From: Pseudomonadota bacterium
GTDB lineage: Bacteria; Desulfobacterota; Desulfovibrionia; Desulfovibrionales; Desulfovibrionaceae
Reading direction: 5' to 3'
Assembly: GCA_023411815.1 (NCBI GenBank)
Contig: JAEYOJ010000002.1
Coordinates: 1-51,827 of the forward strand
Length of the DNA: 51,827 nt
How positions within the stretch are numbered: the stretch's first letter is position 1; the number at the start of each line of letters is the position of its first letter. The position numbers were made by a program, and so were the translations under genes. Below, one piece after another: positions 33,765 to 43,638 of this stretch. The notes beneath the pieces are model-generated. The model did not search any database. It had not been told where the DNA came from and saw nothing but the letters and a program-made list of their open reading frames with translations.

Positions 33765-34397
33765 CTAATATGAAGGCGGAACGTAAATGACGTCGTTGGG
33801 CTTGAGGAAGAAAGGCTCCTGGTCCGGATTCATGAGATCGACGCGCGTGGCCAGGCGCCGGCCTTCCATCTGGCGGAAGACCACGACCTTGCTGATGTCG
33901 GCCGAGAGGCGCTTGTAGCCGCCGGCGGCCATGATGGCCTCCAGGGGCGTCATGCTGCCGGCCAGCTCGATGGCGCCGGGCTGCATCACCTCGCCGCCGA
34001 CCATGATCTGCCGGGCCGCCCGCTCGCGCAGGATGACCTTGATGGCCGGCTCCTTGAGCTTGTCCCTGTGCAGGTCCTCCAGCTTCTGGCTCAGCTCCTC
34101 GGGCGTGAGTCCGGCGGCCTTGATGTTCTCCACGAGCTGCAGGGATATGCGCCCGTCGCGGCGGATCCGCTGGGTGTCGTCCAGTTCGGGCCAGTAGAGG
34201 AACTGGACCTCGATCTCGTCGCCGGGCTCCAGCTGGTCGCCGGCCTCGCTGATCCAGGCCGTGGGTTCCTTGGTCACAACGCCGGCGGGCTTCTGGGCGC
34301 AGCCGGTAAGCCCCGGCAATCCGACCAGGAGCATCAGGGCCAGCAACGCCAGCCACATCGTTCGGGCACGCATGCCGCTTCCTCCGTATTTCAGCAT
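33765..34397 (-). CDS. Wza-type polysaccharide export lipoprotein
   Basis: A 210-residue protein from the ATG at 34397, which has a strong AGGAGGAGAAG site. The ATG at 34373 would still give a complete signal peptide and also has GGAGG upstream. The signal sequence (RTMWLALLALMLLVGLPGLTGC) ends in a lipobox with Cys. The mature part has the poly-export domain (YWPELDDTQRIRRDGRISLQLV) and one or two SLBB-type ligand folds (IMVGGEVMQPGAIELAGSMTPLEAIMAAGG). It is shorter than E. coli Wza (about 360 residues) and lacks the C-terminal barrel helix, as in exosortase-type loci. It should form the periplasmic/outer-membrane channel part. It overlaps the deacetylase gene by 7 bp. Confidence 0.85.
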   Translation of the reverse strand: MLKYGGSGMRARTMWLALLALMLLVGLPGLTGCAQKPAGVVTKEPTAWISEAGDQLEPGDEIEVQFLYWPELDDTQRIRRDGRISLQLVENIKAAGLTPEELSQKLEDLHRDKLKEPAIKVILRERAARQIMVGGEVMQPGAIELAGSMTPLEAIMAAGGYKRLSADISKVVVFRQMEGRRLATRVDLMNPDQEPFFLKPNDVIYVPPSY

Positions 34398-35461
34398 GTT
34401 CTTCTCCTCCTGCCTGCCTCGAACATCTCCAGGGCCTCGGGCAACAACCTGCGGGCGTGGTCGCGCAATGCCGCGGATTTGATCTTGGCCAGCAATTTCC
34501 CCACATCGTCGTCGCCATGCACCGAGACCCGCTGCAGCCGGTAGCGGTCCGAGGCGCAATGGTTGAGGCCCGGTGACGTGGTCACGGCCAGCCTGAAGCC
34601 ATGGCGCGCCAACTGCTCCTCCACGTCGCCGGGAATGTGCGCCGGCCCTCCGAAAGGATAGGCGAACAGGTTCACCGGATTCCGCAGCTCGGATTCGAGG
34701 CGAGCCTTGGAAACCGCCAGCTCCACGCTGCCCCAGTCGGCGCAGGCCGAAAGCACCGGGTGGCTCACCGTGTGCGAGCCGATGGTCAGCAAGCCGTCCC
34801 GGCTGGCCCGGCGCAGTTCGTCCCAGGTGCAGAACTCGTTGCGCGCCGGCCGCGCCATTTCCGGGAACAGCTCCTCGGCCAGGGGTCTGGCCCGTCCGCC
34901 GTTGTCCATGCAGCGGCGCAGGGTCACGGCGTTCATGGCCCACAGCAGCCTGTGCCGGCCGCGCAGGGTGCGCGTGTCGAAGCACCAGGAGAATCCGTTG
35001 TCCCGGAAGCGCACCATGCGCGTCGAGGCCTCGCGGGCCGCCTTGTAGTTCAGGTCCCACCAGGGCACGTTGGCCGGGTCGTCCAGGAAGCCCGTGGACA
35101 CGAACAGCGTGGCCGGGACGCCTGCTTCGCGCAGCACGGGCAACCCCAGGCGCAGGTTGTCGGCGTAGCCGTCGTCGAAGGTCACCGAGACGCACAGGCC
35201 ACTGGGCTCCCGCCCCTGGCTCAGCCGCTCGTGCAGCTCGTTCAGGCTGATGACCTCGGCATGGCGGCGCAGGCCGAGCAGCTGTTCGCGCATGCGCTGC
35301 GCATGGGTGTACAGGCTCGGCAGCAGCCGGCAGTCAGCCCAGTCTGTGGTCACCCGATGGTAGTACAGGATGGCGTAACCATGCGGCACGCCGCACAGGC
35401 GCATGGCCATGTTGATTCCCGCCAGCATGGTGGTCTTGAGCGCGGGCGATAGTGGGTTCAT
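34391..35461 (-). CDS. Polysaccharide deacetylase (NodB family, CE4)
   Basis: A 356-residue protein from the ATG at 35461, which overlaps the preceding gene by 4 bp. NodB homology domain: ILYYHRV start, VSVTFDDGYADN (motif 1, catalytic and metal Asp), GSHTVSHPVLS (motif 2, SHTxxH zinc ligands), then FAYPFGG (motif 3). A C-terminal Arg-rich tail follows. The enzyme removes N-acetyl groups from polysaccharide; location is unclear because no classical signal peptide is visible, though a weak hydrophobic stretch lies at 8-25. In exosortase loci a comparable deacetylase is standard, and it probably tailors the EPS. Confidence 0.85.
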   Translation of the reverse strand: MNPLSPALKTTMLAGINMAMRLCGVPHGYAILYYHRVTTDWADCRLLPSLYTHAQRMREQLLGLRRHAEVISLNELHERLSQGREPSGLCVSVTFDDGYADNLRLGLPVLREAGVPATLFVSTGFLDDPANVPWWDLNYKAAREASTRMVRFRDNGFSWCFDTRTLRGRHRLLWAMNAVTLRRCMDNGGRARPLAEELFPEMARPARNEFCTWDELRRASRDGLLTIGSHTVSHPVLSACADWGSVELAVSKARLESELRNPVNLFAYPFGGPAHIPGDVEEQLARHGFRLAVTTSPGLNHCASDRYRLQRVSVHGDDDVGKLLAKIKSAALRDHARRLLPEALEMFEAGRRRRTC

Positions 35462-36591
35462 GCCACCGTCCTTTGGGTCATGCGCTTGATTGTGTTCACC
35501 GCGGGTCCCAGGGCGGCCTTGGCCTGGCCGCGCCAGCGCGCGTGCCAGGCATACTTGAGGCTGCCGCCGCCCACGCCGGCCACCAGGTTCAGGCAGCGGA
35601 TGCTCTGCCGGGCCCAGCTGAGCTTGTAGGGCTCGTCGCCCTGCAGAAAATCGAAACCGCGCCAGCCGTCGGCGCAGCCGAGCTCCATGAGCATGCTCAC
35701 GTGCAGCTTGGTGGGAGACAGCGAGGCGTGTTCCTTGTGGTAGGCGGTCTTGTAGTAATAGAACCAGCCGCCCGAGAGGAAACCCAGGTGGTAGGAAACG
35801 CGCCGGCCGTCGATGCACAGGCTGGAAAGGTGCAGGCCCTTGCCCCACAGCGAGCGCGCCATTCGCCGGTAGAATTCCCTGTGGGCGGGATTGGCGAATT
35901 CGCTGGGTTGCGACTCGGCCCGCCATTTACGCTGGTGGGTGACGAACAGCTCCTCCAGCCAGGCGGGCACGTCCTCCTCCCTTGCGATCACCTCCAGGGA
36001 CAGGCTGCCGCCGAGCTGGCGCCTGCGCCTGCGGATGTCCTGGCGCAGCTTGGCGCTCCAGGACTTCTCGGCCTCTGCGTAGCTGTCAGGCAGGAGCAGG
36101 TAGGGGCAGACGCTCTCTTCCGCGGCCATGGGCCAGCCGCGCGCTTCGATGTAACTCCGCACGGCCTGGGCGGCCGGATGCGTGAGCGGCAGGTTCCTCC
36201 AGACCAGCACCTGGCCCGAGGCCCGTTCGAAGAGGGCGTCGAGCATCGGCTGCAGGGCGGGCTCGCGGCCCTTGGCCAGGATCGGCACCTGGTAATCCGC
36301 GAAATAGCCCGTCAGCGGCTCCAGATAGGTGGTGAAGAGATCAACGCTGCGGCCGCGGGTGCGGGCCATGGGCAGCACGCCCACCAGCCGCCCGCCGGCG
36401 CGCGCCGTGGCGACCATGGGCCGGCACAAGGAGGCCCGGGCCTCCAGCCAGGGCAGGTGCCACTCGGGCCTGGAAAAGACCCATGGCACGCCATACACCC
36501 GGTCGGCGACGGACTCCCCCACGAGATTCCCCCACTCGTGGGCGAGCGTCAGCACGCCTTCCAGGTCCTCGACAACACTCACCTCGAACAC
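35458..36591 (-). CDS. FemAB/GNAT-fold protein of EPS locus
   Basis: A 377-residue protein starting at GTG 36591, with GGGAGGG upstream. The middle and C-terminal parts (about 170-340) are a GNAT/FemAB-like acyltransferase: SWSAKLRQDIRRRRRQL, VTHQRKWRAE, LSSLCIDGRRVSYHLGFLSGG and the YYYKTAYHKEHASLSPTKLHVSMLMELG block that is the most conserved piece of the BcsL/CelD-like Acetyltransf_6 domain. It probably acylates a sugar or links an amino-acid group to the EPS. It is the first gene of the operon: the sigma-54-type promoter lies about 200 bp upstream. Confidence 0.75.
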   Translation of the reverse strand: MFEVSVVEDLEGVLTLAHEWGNLVGESVADRVYGVPWVFSRPEWHLPWLEARASLCRPMVATARAGGRLVGVLPMARTRGRSVDLFTTYLEPLTGYFADYQVPILAKGREPALQPMLDALFERASGQVLVWRNLPLTHPAAQAVRSYIEARGWPMAAEESVCPYLLLPDSYAEAEKSWSAKLRQDIRRRRRQLGGSLSLEVIAREEDVPAWLEELFVTHQRKWRAESQPSEFANPAHREFYRRMARSLWGKGLHLSSLCIDGRRVSYHLGFLSGGWFYYYKTAYHKEHASLSPTKLHVSMLMELGCADGWRGFDFLQGDEPYKLSWARQSIRCLNLVAGVGGGSLKYAWHARWRGQAKAALGPAVNTIKRMTQRTVA

Positions 36592-37059
36592 TCATCCCTC
36601 CCCGTGCGGCTTGGAGCTATGCAACACCCACCCCGTGATCCGCTCATCAAACTGAGCCTCTCCCCATCGGACGTATCCTTCCTCGGCCCTCCTTCCGAAT
36701 CAGCCTCTCCGATCCGTCCGGGCCATCTCTTCCTTTCGTCGTCCTGATCGCCTATATCCTCGCGCCGAAGCGCGCTTGCTCCACCCCTTACAAAGCCCTT
36801 GCCACTTCCTTCCGCAGAACAACCTATTTTAATTAGTGGATAATTTTTTACGGCAGGCCCTTGCCGGCGGCTGGTTTATCGGGCGGCAAGAACGGCTTCT
36901 CAAGAAAGGAGAATCCTCCTACACGCCACGGAGTGTTCGGGAGGCAGCCTAATCCGCTGGGCTGGAATTACAGGAGAACCCGGCTGCGCGATGCGCGATG
37001 GGCCGGCGAAGGGCAAGCGCCGCGATGCGGCCGGGGACTTGGGAAAGAAGGAAAGCGCA
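36592..37059. other. Upstream region of the EPS operon
   Basis: About 470 bp between the EPS operon and the activator gene, with no gene seen. It holds the sigma-54-type promoter, the palindrome AAGCGCGCTT (36768-36777, near the expected start of transcription) and, further upstream, an AT-rich stretch (about 36826-36852) of the kind that bends DNA between an activator site and a sigma-54 promoter. No clear activator-binding dyad stands out. Confidence 0.5.
36789..36804 (-). promoter_or_regulatory. Sigma-54-type promoter of the EPS operon
   Basis: The minus strand reads TGGCAAGGGCTTTGTA. Against the consensus TGGCACG-N4-TTGCW all fixed bases match except C6 and C15, so the -24 GG is present and the -12 element is TTTGT rather than TTTGC. 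It lies about 200 bp upstream of the first EPS gene. The adjacent gene encodes an activator with an intact GAFTGA loop, which supports the assignment. Confidence 0.6.
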
Positions 37060-37074
37060 GCTGATCAGCGCTGA

Positions 37075-37079
<5 letters not shown>
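37060..37079. repeat. 20-bp perfect palindrome at the 3' end of the activator gene
   Basis: GCTGATCAGCGCTGATCAGC is a tandem copy of the palindrome GCTGATCAGC and reads the same on both strands. It includes the stop codon of the activator gene. It may be chance, a transcription stop without T-run, or a protein site; no evidence favours one of these. Confidence 0.5.
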
Positions 37080-38466
<1,387 letters not shown>

Positions 38467-38742
38467 TGCTCTCCCCCGGTCGTTGTCACCAGGCACGCAA
38501 ACGCGGCTTCCCGCGCTGGCTCCATGCGCCTGAAGCCCGAAGCGCGCACGGCATGCCCGGCATGCCCGGCATGACGGCCCCATCGGCAAACGGATTGAAC
38601 CTCCCCAGCCGCCCCCATGCGGCTTAAGGTGGCGCAAAAGCCGCCCTTCATGGCCGATTAGAGCAGGTTTCGGATTATTTACAAGAATCCACGGCTATAA
38701 GTCAGGCTGCATCATCGGCGCGTATCCGCCCCCGGCCTACCC

Positions 38743-39618
38743 TTACTCGCGGCCCTGCAGGGCCTCGAAGCCCGAGACCACGTCCATGAGTTCGCCGGTG
38801 ATCTGGGTCTGGCGCTCCTGGCGGAACTCCATGGTCAGCCGGTCCCTCATCTCGTCGATGTTCTTTTCGGCGGACTGCATGGAGGCGAGGCGGGCCGCGT
38901 TCTCGCTGGCCAGGGACTGGCCGAAGGCGCGGTAGAGGGAGATGAACAGGTACTGCGAGAAGAGGTGGCCGAAGAAGTCGCGCGGGTCCATGTTGATCCG
39001 CGGCAGCGAGCGCTCGGGCCAGGAGCGCTGCTCGAAACGGGACGCCCACTCCTTGTCCAGAGGCAGGAGCTTGCGCAGGCGCGGTTCGTAGGCCGAGCCC
39101 TTGGCGGGCCGGTTGTTGAGCACGTAGAAGCGCTGGACGCCCTGCTCCCGCCGCTGGCGCTCCATTTGTTCGATGATGGCCAGCACTTCCGAGTCTATGG
39201 CCGACAGGCTGCCCGGCAGCTGGAAGTGCATTTGCACGTCCCGGCCCGAATCCACGAGCCCGCCCAGCACGCGCTCCCCCGAGACCCAGTAGGCCACGCC
39301 CTCGCCGTCCGCGCGCAGGGCCGGCTCACGCCGCTCGGCCTCCTGCAGCACGACTTCGTTGAACTGGCCGCACATGCCCTGGTCCGAGCCGATGGCCAGC
39401 ACCACGGCCGGTCCCTTGGCCTCCACGAGCGGAAAGCCGCCCGCGCGCTGGAAGAACACGAGCCAGGCCAGGTCGATGGTGCGGCTGTACTCGGCCAGGG
39501 ACTCCACGGCCCGCTCGTAGGTGCGAATGTTCACCGAGGCCATGGCTTTCATGGTCCTGACCACCGAGAGCAGCTCCGTGGCGGTCTTGATCTTGCGCTC
39601 CAGGGCCTGGATGGTCAT
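38743..39618 (-). CDS. atpG: N-ATPase gamma subunit
   Basis: A 291-residue gamma subunit from the ATG at 39618 (MTIQALERKIKTATELLSVV), which overlaps the atpA stop by 4 bp. N-terminal and C-terminal long helices (LSVVRTMKAMASVN and SENAARLASMQSAEKNIDEM) form the rotor shaft, and the central FVVLAIGSDQGMCGQFNEVV-like segment (VVLAIGSDQGMCGQFN) is the expected Rossmann-like part. It is the last gene of the operon, and no terminator stem is obvious after it. Confidence 0.88.
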   Translation of the reverse strand: MTIQALERKIKTATELLSVVRTMKAMASVNIRTYERAVESLAEYSRTIDLAWLVFFQRAGGFPLVEAKGPAVVLAIGSDQGMCGQFNEVVLQEAERREPALRADGEGVAYWVSGERVLGGLVDSGRDVQMHFQLPGSLSAIDSEVLAIIEQMERQRREQGVQRFYVLNNRPAKGSAYEPRLRKLLPLDKEWASRFEQRSWPERSLPRINMDPRDFFGHLFSQYLFISLYRAFGQSLASENAARLASMQSAEKNIDEMRDRLTMEFRQERQTQITGELMDVVSGFEALQGRE

Positions 39619-41135
39619 GGCCGCGCCAACCCCTCCAGAGCCGCGCGCAGGTGTTCGCGCAGCTCGTCCCACACGGGCGCGTCCTTGGCCGCCCCGGCGA
39701 TTTCGTCGTCCAGGTCGGGCCAACGCTGCCTGGCGCTGTCGATGATGCGCTCCTGGGCCTGCCTGATCCTGTCCACGGGCAGCTCGTCCAGCAGGCCTTC
39801 GGCCACGGCGAAGAGCACGGCCACCTGCTCGCCGGCCGAGAGCGGGTTGAACTGGCTCTGCTTGAGCACCTCTCGCACCCGGCGGCCGTGCTCCAGCCGC
39901 TTGCGCGTGCGCTCCTCCAGCCGCGTGCCGAAGCGGGCGAAGGTCTCAAGCTCCTGGTACTGGGTGTAGGACAGGCGCAGCGGGCCGCCGACCTTGCGGT
40001 AGCCCGGCAGCTGGGACTTGCCGCCCACGCGCGACACGGACATGCCCACGTCCACGGCTGGCAGGATGGATTTGGTGAACAGGTCGGGAGAGACGTAAAT
40101 CTGGCCGTCGGTGATGGAGATGAGGTTGGTGGGGATGTAGGCCGAGATGTTCTGGGCCTCGGTCTCGATGATGGGCAGGGCCGACAGGCTGCCGCCGCCC
40201 AGCTCGGGCTTGAGGTGCGTGGCGCGCTCCAGCAGGCGCGAGTGGATGAAGAAGATGTCGCCGGGATAGGCCTCGCGGCCCGGCGGCCTGCGCAGCAGCA
40301 GCGACAGCTGGCGGTAGGCCCGCGCGTGCTGGGTCAGGTCGTCGTAGACGATGAGCACGTCGCGGCCCTGGTTGCGGAAGTACTCGGCTATGGAGGTCGC
40401 GGCGTAGGGCGCCACGTACTTGAGGCCGGGCGGATCGTCGCCGTCCACCACGACCACGGCCGTGTAGTCCAGGGCGTCGTGACGGCGCAGGTCGGCCACC
40501 ACGCGCGCCAGGCTGGAGCTGCGCTGGGCGATGGAGCAGTACACGCACAGGACGTTCTTGCCGCGCTGGTTGATGATGGCGTCCACGGCGATGGCCGTCT
40601 TGCCGGTCTGGCGGTCGCCCAGGATCAGCTCGCGCTGGCCCCGGCCGATGGGGATGAGCGCGTCGATGACCTTGAGCCCCGTGTGCAGCGGCCGGGACAC
40701 GGGCGCGCGGTCCATGATGCCCGGCGCCGGCTGGTGGATGGACCAGCGGTCCTCCTCGCGCACGGGCCCCTTGCCGTCGCGGGGATTGCCCAGGGGATCG
40801 ACGACGCGGCCGAAGACCTCGCGCCCCACGGACACGTTCAGCACCTGATCCGTGCGGGTCACCTCCATGCCCGCGCGCGCCGGCTCGGGCTCGGTGAGCA
40901 GGGCGATGCCCACGCGGTCCGCCAGGATCTCCATGGCCACGCCCGTGATGTTCCGGCCGATGGTCAGCAGCTCCTCGTAGCGCACGCCACCCAAACCTTC
41001 GGCCCAGGCCACGCCCGCTCCCACCTGGATGATCCGGCCGATCTCCTGGTGCCTGGCTCCGGGCGCGTGGCGCGCCAGGGCCCGGTCCACGGCGGACAGG
41101 GCCTCGTCCACGGCGGGCAGCAGAATGCCGCTCAT
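39615..41135 (-). CDS. atpA: N-ATPase alpha subunit
   Basis: A 506-residue subunit with P-loop GDRQTGKT at 173-180, the EYFRNQGRDVLIVYDDLTQHA segment and the conserved FFIHSRLLERA and SITDGQIYV motifs. It binds ATP non-catalytically and carries the arginine finger region (VGMSVSRVGGKSQ). The C-terminus is acidic and of normal length. It overlaps atpF (4 bp) and atpG (4 bp), consistent with tightly coupled synthesis. It clearly belongs to the F1 family; the operon context, not this sequence alone, marks it as N-type. Confidence 0.92.
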   Translation of the reverse strand: MSGILLPAVDEALSAVDRALARHAPGARHQEIGRIIQVGAGVAWAEGLGGVRYEELLTIGRNITGVAMEILADRVGIALLTEPEPARAGMEVTRTDQVLNVSVGREVFGRVVDPLGNPRDGKGPVREEDRWSIHQPAPGIMDRAPVSRPLHTGLKVIDALIPIGRGQRELILGDRQTGKTAIAVDAIINQRGKNVLCVYCSIAQRSSSLARVVADLRRHDALDYTAVVVVDGDDPPGLKYVAPYAATSIAEYFRNQGRDVLIVYDDLTQHARAYRQLSLLLRRPPGREAYPGDIFFIHSRLLERATHLKPELGGGSLSALPIIETEAQNISAYIPTNLISITDGQIYVSPDLFTKSILPAVDVGMSVSRVGGKSQLPGYRKVGGPLRLSYTQYQELETFARFGTRLEERTRKRLEHGRRVREVLKQSQFNPLSAGEQVAVLFAVAEGLLDELPVDRIRQAQERIIDSARQRWPDLDDEIAGAAKDAPVWDELREHLRAALEGLARP

Positions 41136-41920
41136 GCCGCGCCTCCGGCCTGCTCCGCGCGGTCGCCGATTTTTCCTTCATCGTCCGCGCCCACGGCGAA
41201 AATCTCCCGCTCCAGCTCCCGCAGGTAGCCGTGCAGGGTCCAGTCCCACTTGCGGTCGCCGGCCACGACCGTCAGGCCCAGGCCCATGTCCTCGTCCCGC
41301 GAGATCTCGATGTCCCCGGACTCGGGGAAGATCTCGCCCAGCTCCCGGCGCAGCCTCTGCCCGGTCTCCTCGGACACCTGCCCGCCCAGTCGCAGGGACA
41401 CCGCGCCCGCATGGGCGAAGCCGTCGCCGTCATCGGCCCTGATCCGGCGCAGCTCGGCCAGGAACCTGTCCGCGGCCTTGCGCTCCAGGGACTCGTCGGC
41501 CAGATCGGCCAGGGCCTTGCCGGACACGGCCAGCACCTGGCGCACGATGCGCTTGCGCAGCTTCTCCAGCTCGCGCTCGCGCTCCTGGCGCAGGGCCTGC
41601 TGCCAGGAGGCGCGCTTGTCCTCCACCTCGGCGCGGGCCTTGGCCAGGGCCTCGTCCTTCCATTCCTGGACTTCCCGCCGCGCCTGGGCCAGACGCTCGT
41701 CACGCGCGCGCTCCAGCTCCTCGCGCTCGGACTGGAGACGCCGGAGTTCCTCCTCGGCCTCGCGCCTGGTCTGCCTGGCATCCTCCAGGCGGCTGCGCAC
41801 GCGCTCCTCGCGCTCGTGCATGGCGCGCAGGATCGGCCCGTAAAGGAACCTCTTGAGCAGCCAGATCAGGATAAGGAAGTTGATGATCTGCGCCCCGACG
41901 GTGAACCAGTCGATGAGCAC
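41132..41920 (-). CDS. atpF: N-ATPase b subunit with delta-like C-terminus
   Basis: A 262-residue protein, about 100 residues longer than ordinary b subunits. One membrane helix at the N-terminus (FTVGAQIINFLILIWLLKRFLY) is followed by a long charged coiled coil (35-150). The final part (about 160-245) changes character: SLRLGGQVSEETGQRLRREL then GLGLTVVAGDRKWDWTLHGYLRELE, which resembles the C-terminal domain of the delta subunit. No atpH gene exists in this operon, so this b protein probably supplies the delta function in the stator. The fusion is known for the N-ATPase family in general; here I infer it from the sequence. Confidence 0.88.
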   Translation of the reverse strand: MLIDWFTVGAQIINFLILIWLLKRFLYGPILRAMHEREERVRSRLEDARQTRREAEEELRRLQSEREELERARDERLAQARREVQEWKDEALAKARAEVEDKRASWQQALRQERERELEKLRKRIVRQVLAVSGKALADLADESLERKAADRFLAELRRIRADDGDGFAHAGAVSLRLGGQVSEETGQRLRRELGEIFPESGDIEISRDEDMGLGLTVVAGDRKWDWTLHGYLRELEREIFAVGADDEGKIGDRAEQAGGAA

Positions 41921-41923
41921 GGC

Positions 41924-42214
41924 CTAGCCTCCGGCCTGTTGCGAGGCCTGCTGAAGGAAGTAGTTCCAGAACGGGTTGGCGAAGAGCAGTATCATGGCCA
42001 CCACCAGGCAGTAGATGGCCGTGGACTCGATCATGGCCAGACCCACGAACAGCGTCCGGGTGATGGAGCTGGTCTCGTCGGGCTGCTGGGCCATGGCGCT
42101 CAGGGCCGAGGACACGGCCAACCCCTCGCCTATGGCCGGGCCGATGGCCCCGATGCCGATGGTCAGGCCGGCGACCACGATGGACGCCAGCCCGATCCAG
42201 GTAAGACTATCCAT
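41924..42214 (-). CDS. atpE: N-ATPase c subunit (rotor ring)
   Basis: A 96-residue two-helix proteolipid from the ATG at 42214. Helix 2 carries the coupling E63 in the sequence IESTAIY, the same E-S-T-x-x-Y ligand order (E63, S64, T65, Y68) as sodium-binding rings. Helix 1 has E30 (GIGEG-like, IGEGL) where classical sodium rings have Gln, so two carboxylates face the site. That double-carboxylate arrangement is typical of N-ATPases and leaves sodium or proton coupling open. The polar loop contains AQQPDETSS. The gene overlaps atpB by 8 bp. Confidence 0.92.
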   Translation of the reverse strand: MDSLTWIGLASIVVAGLTIGIGAIGPAIGEGLAVSSALSAMAQQPDETSSITRTLFVGLAMIESTAIYCLVVAMILLFANPFWNYFLQQASQQAGG

Positions 42215-42929
42215 GCAGGTCTTCCTCCTTGTCCTGTTGTTGCGTCGACTTCTTGCCCGGCCCCATTGTGCGCATGCCCGCCGCCACGTACACGGCCGCG
42301 AGCACGAAGAAGATGTAGGCCTGCACCATGCCCGTGAGCAAGCCAAGGATGGTCATGACCACCGGAAAGATGATGGGCACCACCGAGATCAGGATGGCCA
42401 CGATGAGCGAGCCGCTCATGATGTTGCCGAACAGGCGCACGGCCAGGGCGATGGTGCGCGACAGCTCGCTGATGACGTTGAAGGGCAGCATGATCGGGCT
42501 GGGCGCGAGGTAGCTCTTGAGGTAGCGGCCCAGGCCCAGTTCGCTGACGCCCCAGGCCGGTACGGCCACGAACACGCAGACGGCCAGGGCCGTGGTCGTG
42601 GACAGCGAGCCCGTGGGCGCTTCGTAGCGCGGAATGACGGTCAGCAGGTTGCTCGTGGCCACGAACAGGAGGATGGTGCCCAGGAAAGCCAGGAAGCGGT
42701 GCGCGTCCTTGCGTTGCATGATGTCCGCGGTCTGGCGCTCGATGAGCGAGACCACGGCCTCCATGGCGTTCTGCCAGCGGCCGATGTCCGGCCCGCTGCT
42801 CAGCCTGCGCCTGGCCAGCCAGGAGACCAGCGACAGCAGGAGCATGATGGCCCAGGTGTTCAGGATGGTCAGGTTCAGCTTGGCGAAGCCGTACTGCCAA
42901 TAGATATATGCGTCCGGGGTGATTTCCAT
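42207..42929 (-). CDS. atpB: N-ATPase a subunit
   Basis: A 240-residue membrane protein from the ATG at 42929 (MEITPDAYIYWQYGFAKLNL). Several hydrophobic helices are visible, and the penultimate one contains the essential stator arginine R165 in ELSRTIALAVRLFGNIMSG. This residue faces the c-ring glutamate. The C-terminal tail is hydrophilic. Length and motifs match the a subunit of N-type enzymes, which are shorter than the E. coli protein. Confidence 0.9.
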   Translation of the reverse strand: MEITPDAYIYWQYGFAKLNLTILNTWAIMLLLSLVSWLARRRLSSGPDIGRWQNAMEAVVSLIERQTADIMQRKDAHRFLAFLGTILLFVATSNLLTVIPRYEAPTGSLSTTTALAVCVFVAVPAWGVSELGLGRYLKSYLAPSPIMLPFNVISELSRTIALAVRLFGNIMSGSLIVAILISVVPIIFPVVMTILGLLTGMVQAYIFFVLAAVYVAAGMRTMGPGKKSTQQQDKEEDLHG

Positions 42930-42931
42930 GC

Positions 42932-43273
42932 TCAGCTCCGTTTCTCTGGCGGCAGCGAGCGGCCCAGGGCGGGCACGAGCCAAAGCCGCAGCAGGCTGAA
43001 GGAGAGCAGGGCCGCGGCCAGGGCCGGCAGGCCGAGCCTCAGCACGGCCCAGAAGCCCGCGGCCGTGAGAACCAGGCGCAGCAGGAAGCTCAGCCACAGG
43101 AAGCGCCTGGGCTTCCCTTTACCGCCCAGGGAGCGCACCGAGAGCCATAGGCCGCCGTAGAAGAACAGGCAGAGCAGCACGCCCCAGAGCAGCGCGCCAG
43201 CGATGACCACGGGATCGGCCGTTCGCGCCATGTCTCCGCCCGTCAGGAGGTCCCCGATGCCTGCGATGTTCAC
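42932..43273 (-). CDS. atpR: AtpR, N-ATPase-specific membrane protein
   Basis: A 113-residue protein with three hydrophobic segments (about 20-48, 58-78, 84-105). The second carries a buried arginine (R66 in FLLRLVLTAAGF). AtpR is found only in N-ATPase operons, and the arginine has been proposed to interact with the c-subunit glutamates during ring assembly. It overlaps atpQ by 4 bp. The reading is by position and pattern; the family is small and variable. Confidence 0.8.
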   Translation of the reverse strand: MNIAGIGDLLTGGDMARTADPVVIAGALLWGVLLCLFFYGGLWLSVRSLGGKGKPRRFLWLSFLLRLVLTAAGFWAVLRLGLPALAAALLSFSLLRLWLVPALGRSLPPEKRS

Positions 43274-43638
43274 AAGGGCCCTTCCTTCTTGTCCTTGTCT
43301 TTCTGCTTCTTCTCTTCAGGCGGCATCTCCCGGTGCTTGAGGATGTCCTCGCGCTCCCGGCTGATCCAGAACCAGGCATTGAGGCAGCCGATGGCGATGC
43401 CCACGACCAGGCCGCTCAGGGTCCAGGAGAACGGCTGCGGGTAGCGCACGTCGAGCCAGACTCCCAGGAACGTGCAGATGAGCGTCGGCACGGCCACGGA
43501 CCAGCCCACGATGCCGAAGGCGCCCAGCCCGAACCAGACCTCGCCGCTCGTGCGCTTGGCCCGTTCGCGGATCTTGCGCCGCTCCTTCTCGGAGACGCGC
43601 CGCTCCAGGTCGTTGCGCCGTCCGCCCTGCTCAGCCAT
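43270..43638 (-). CDS. atpQ: AtpQ/AtpI-like membrane protein of N-ATPase
   Basis: A 122-residue protein with a basic N-terminus (RRVSEKERRKIRERAKR), two membrane helices (about 40-62 and 74-93: LSGLVVGIAIGCLNAWFWI) and a charged Lys/Glu tail (PPEEKKQKDKDKKEG). The segment WFGLGAFGIVGWSVAVPTLICTFLGVWLD is the AtpI/AtpQ hallmark (GxxG then a polar LGVWLD). It probably helps assemble the c-ring or handles Mg2+. It overlaps both atpC (8 bp) and atpR (4 bp). Confidence 0.85.
   Translation of the reverse strand: MAEQGGRRNDLERRVSEKERRKIRERAKRTSGEVWFGLGAFGIVGWSVAVPTLICTFLGVWLDVRYPQPFSWTLSGLVVGIAIGCLNAWFWISREREDILKHREMPPEEKKQKDKDKKEGPL

Noticed and set aside
31075..35000. Long plus-strand open frames across the EPS and atp regions
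   Set aside because: They are antisense to clear genes, have Gln/His/Gly-rich composition and no ribosome binding sites.
36840..36880. CGGCA...TGCCG hairpin near the activator as a terminator
   Set aside because: On the coding strand the stem is followed by A-rich, not T-rich, sequence.
36820..37010. A c-di-GMP (GEMM) riboswitch before the EPS operon
   Set aside because: The leader lacks the conserved GEMM core sequences, and the region lies upstream of the proposed promoter.
38540..38580. GCATGCCCG repeated about three times upstream of the EPS activator
   Set aside because: Short GC-rich tandem repeat within noncoding DNA; no array structure or symmetry worth a feature.
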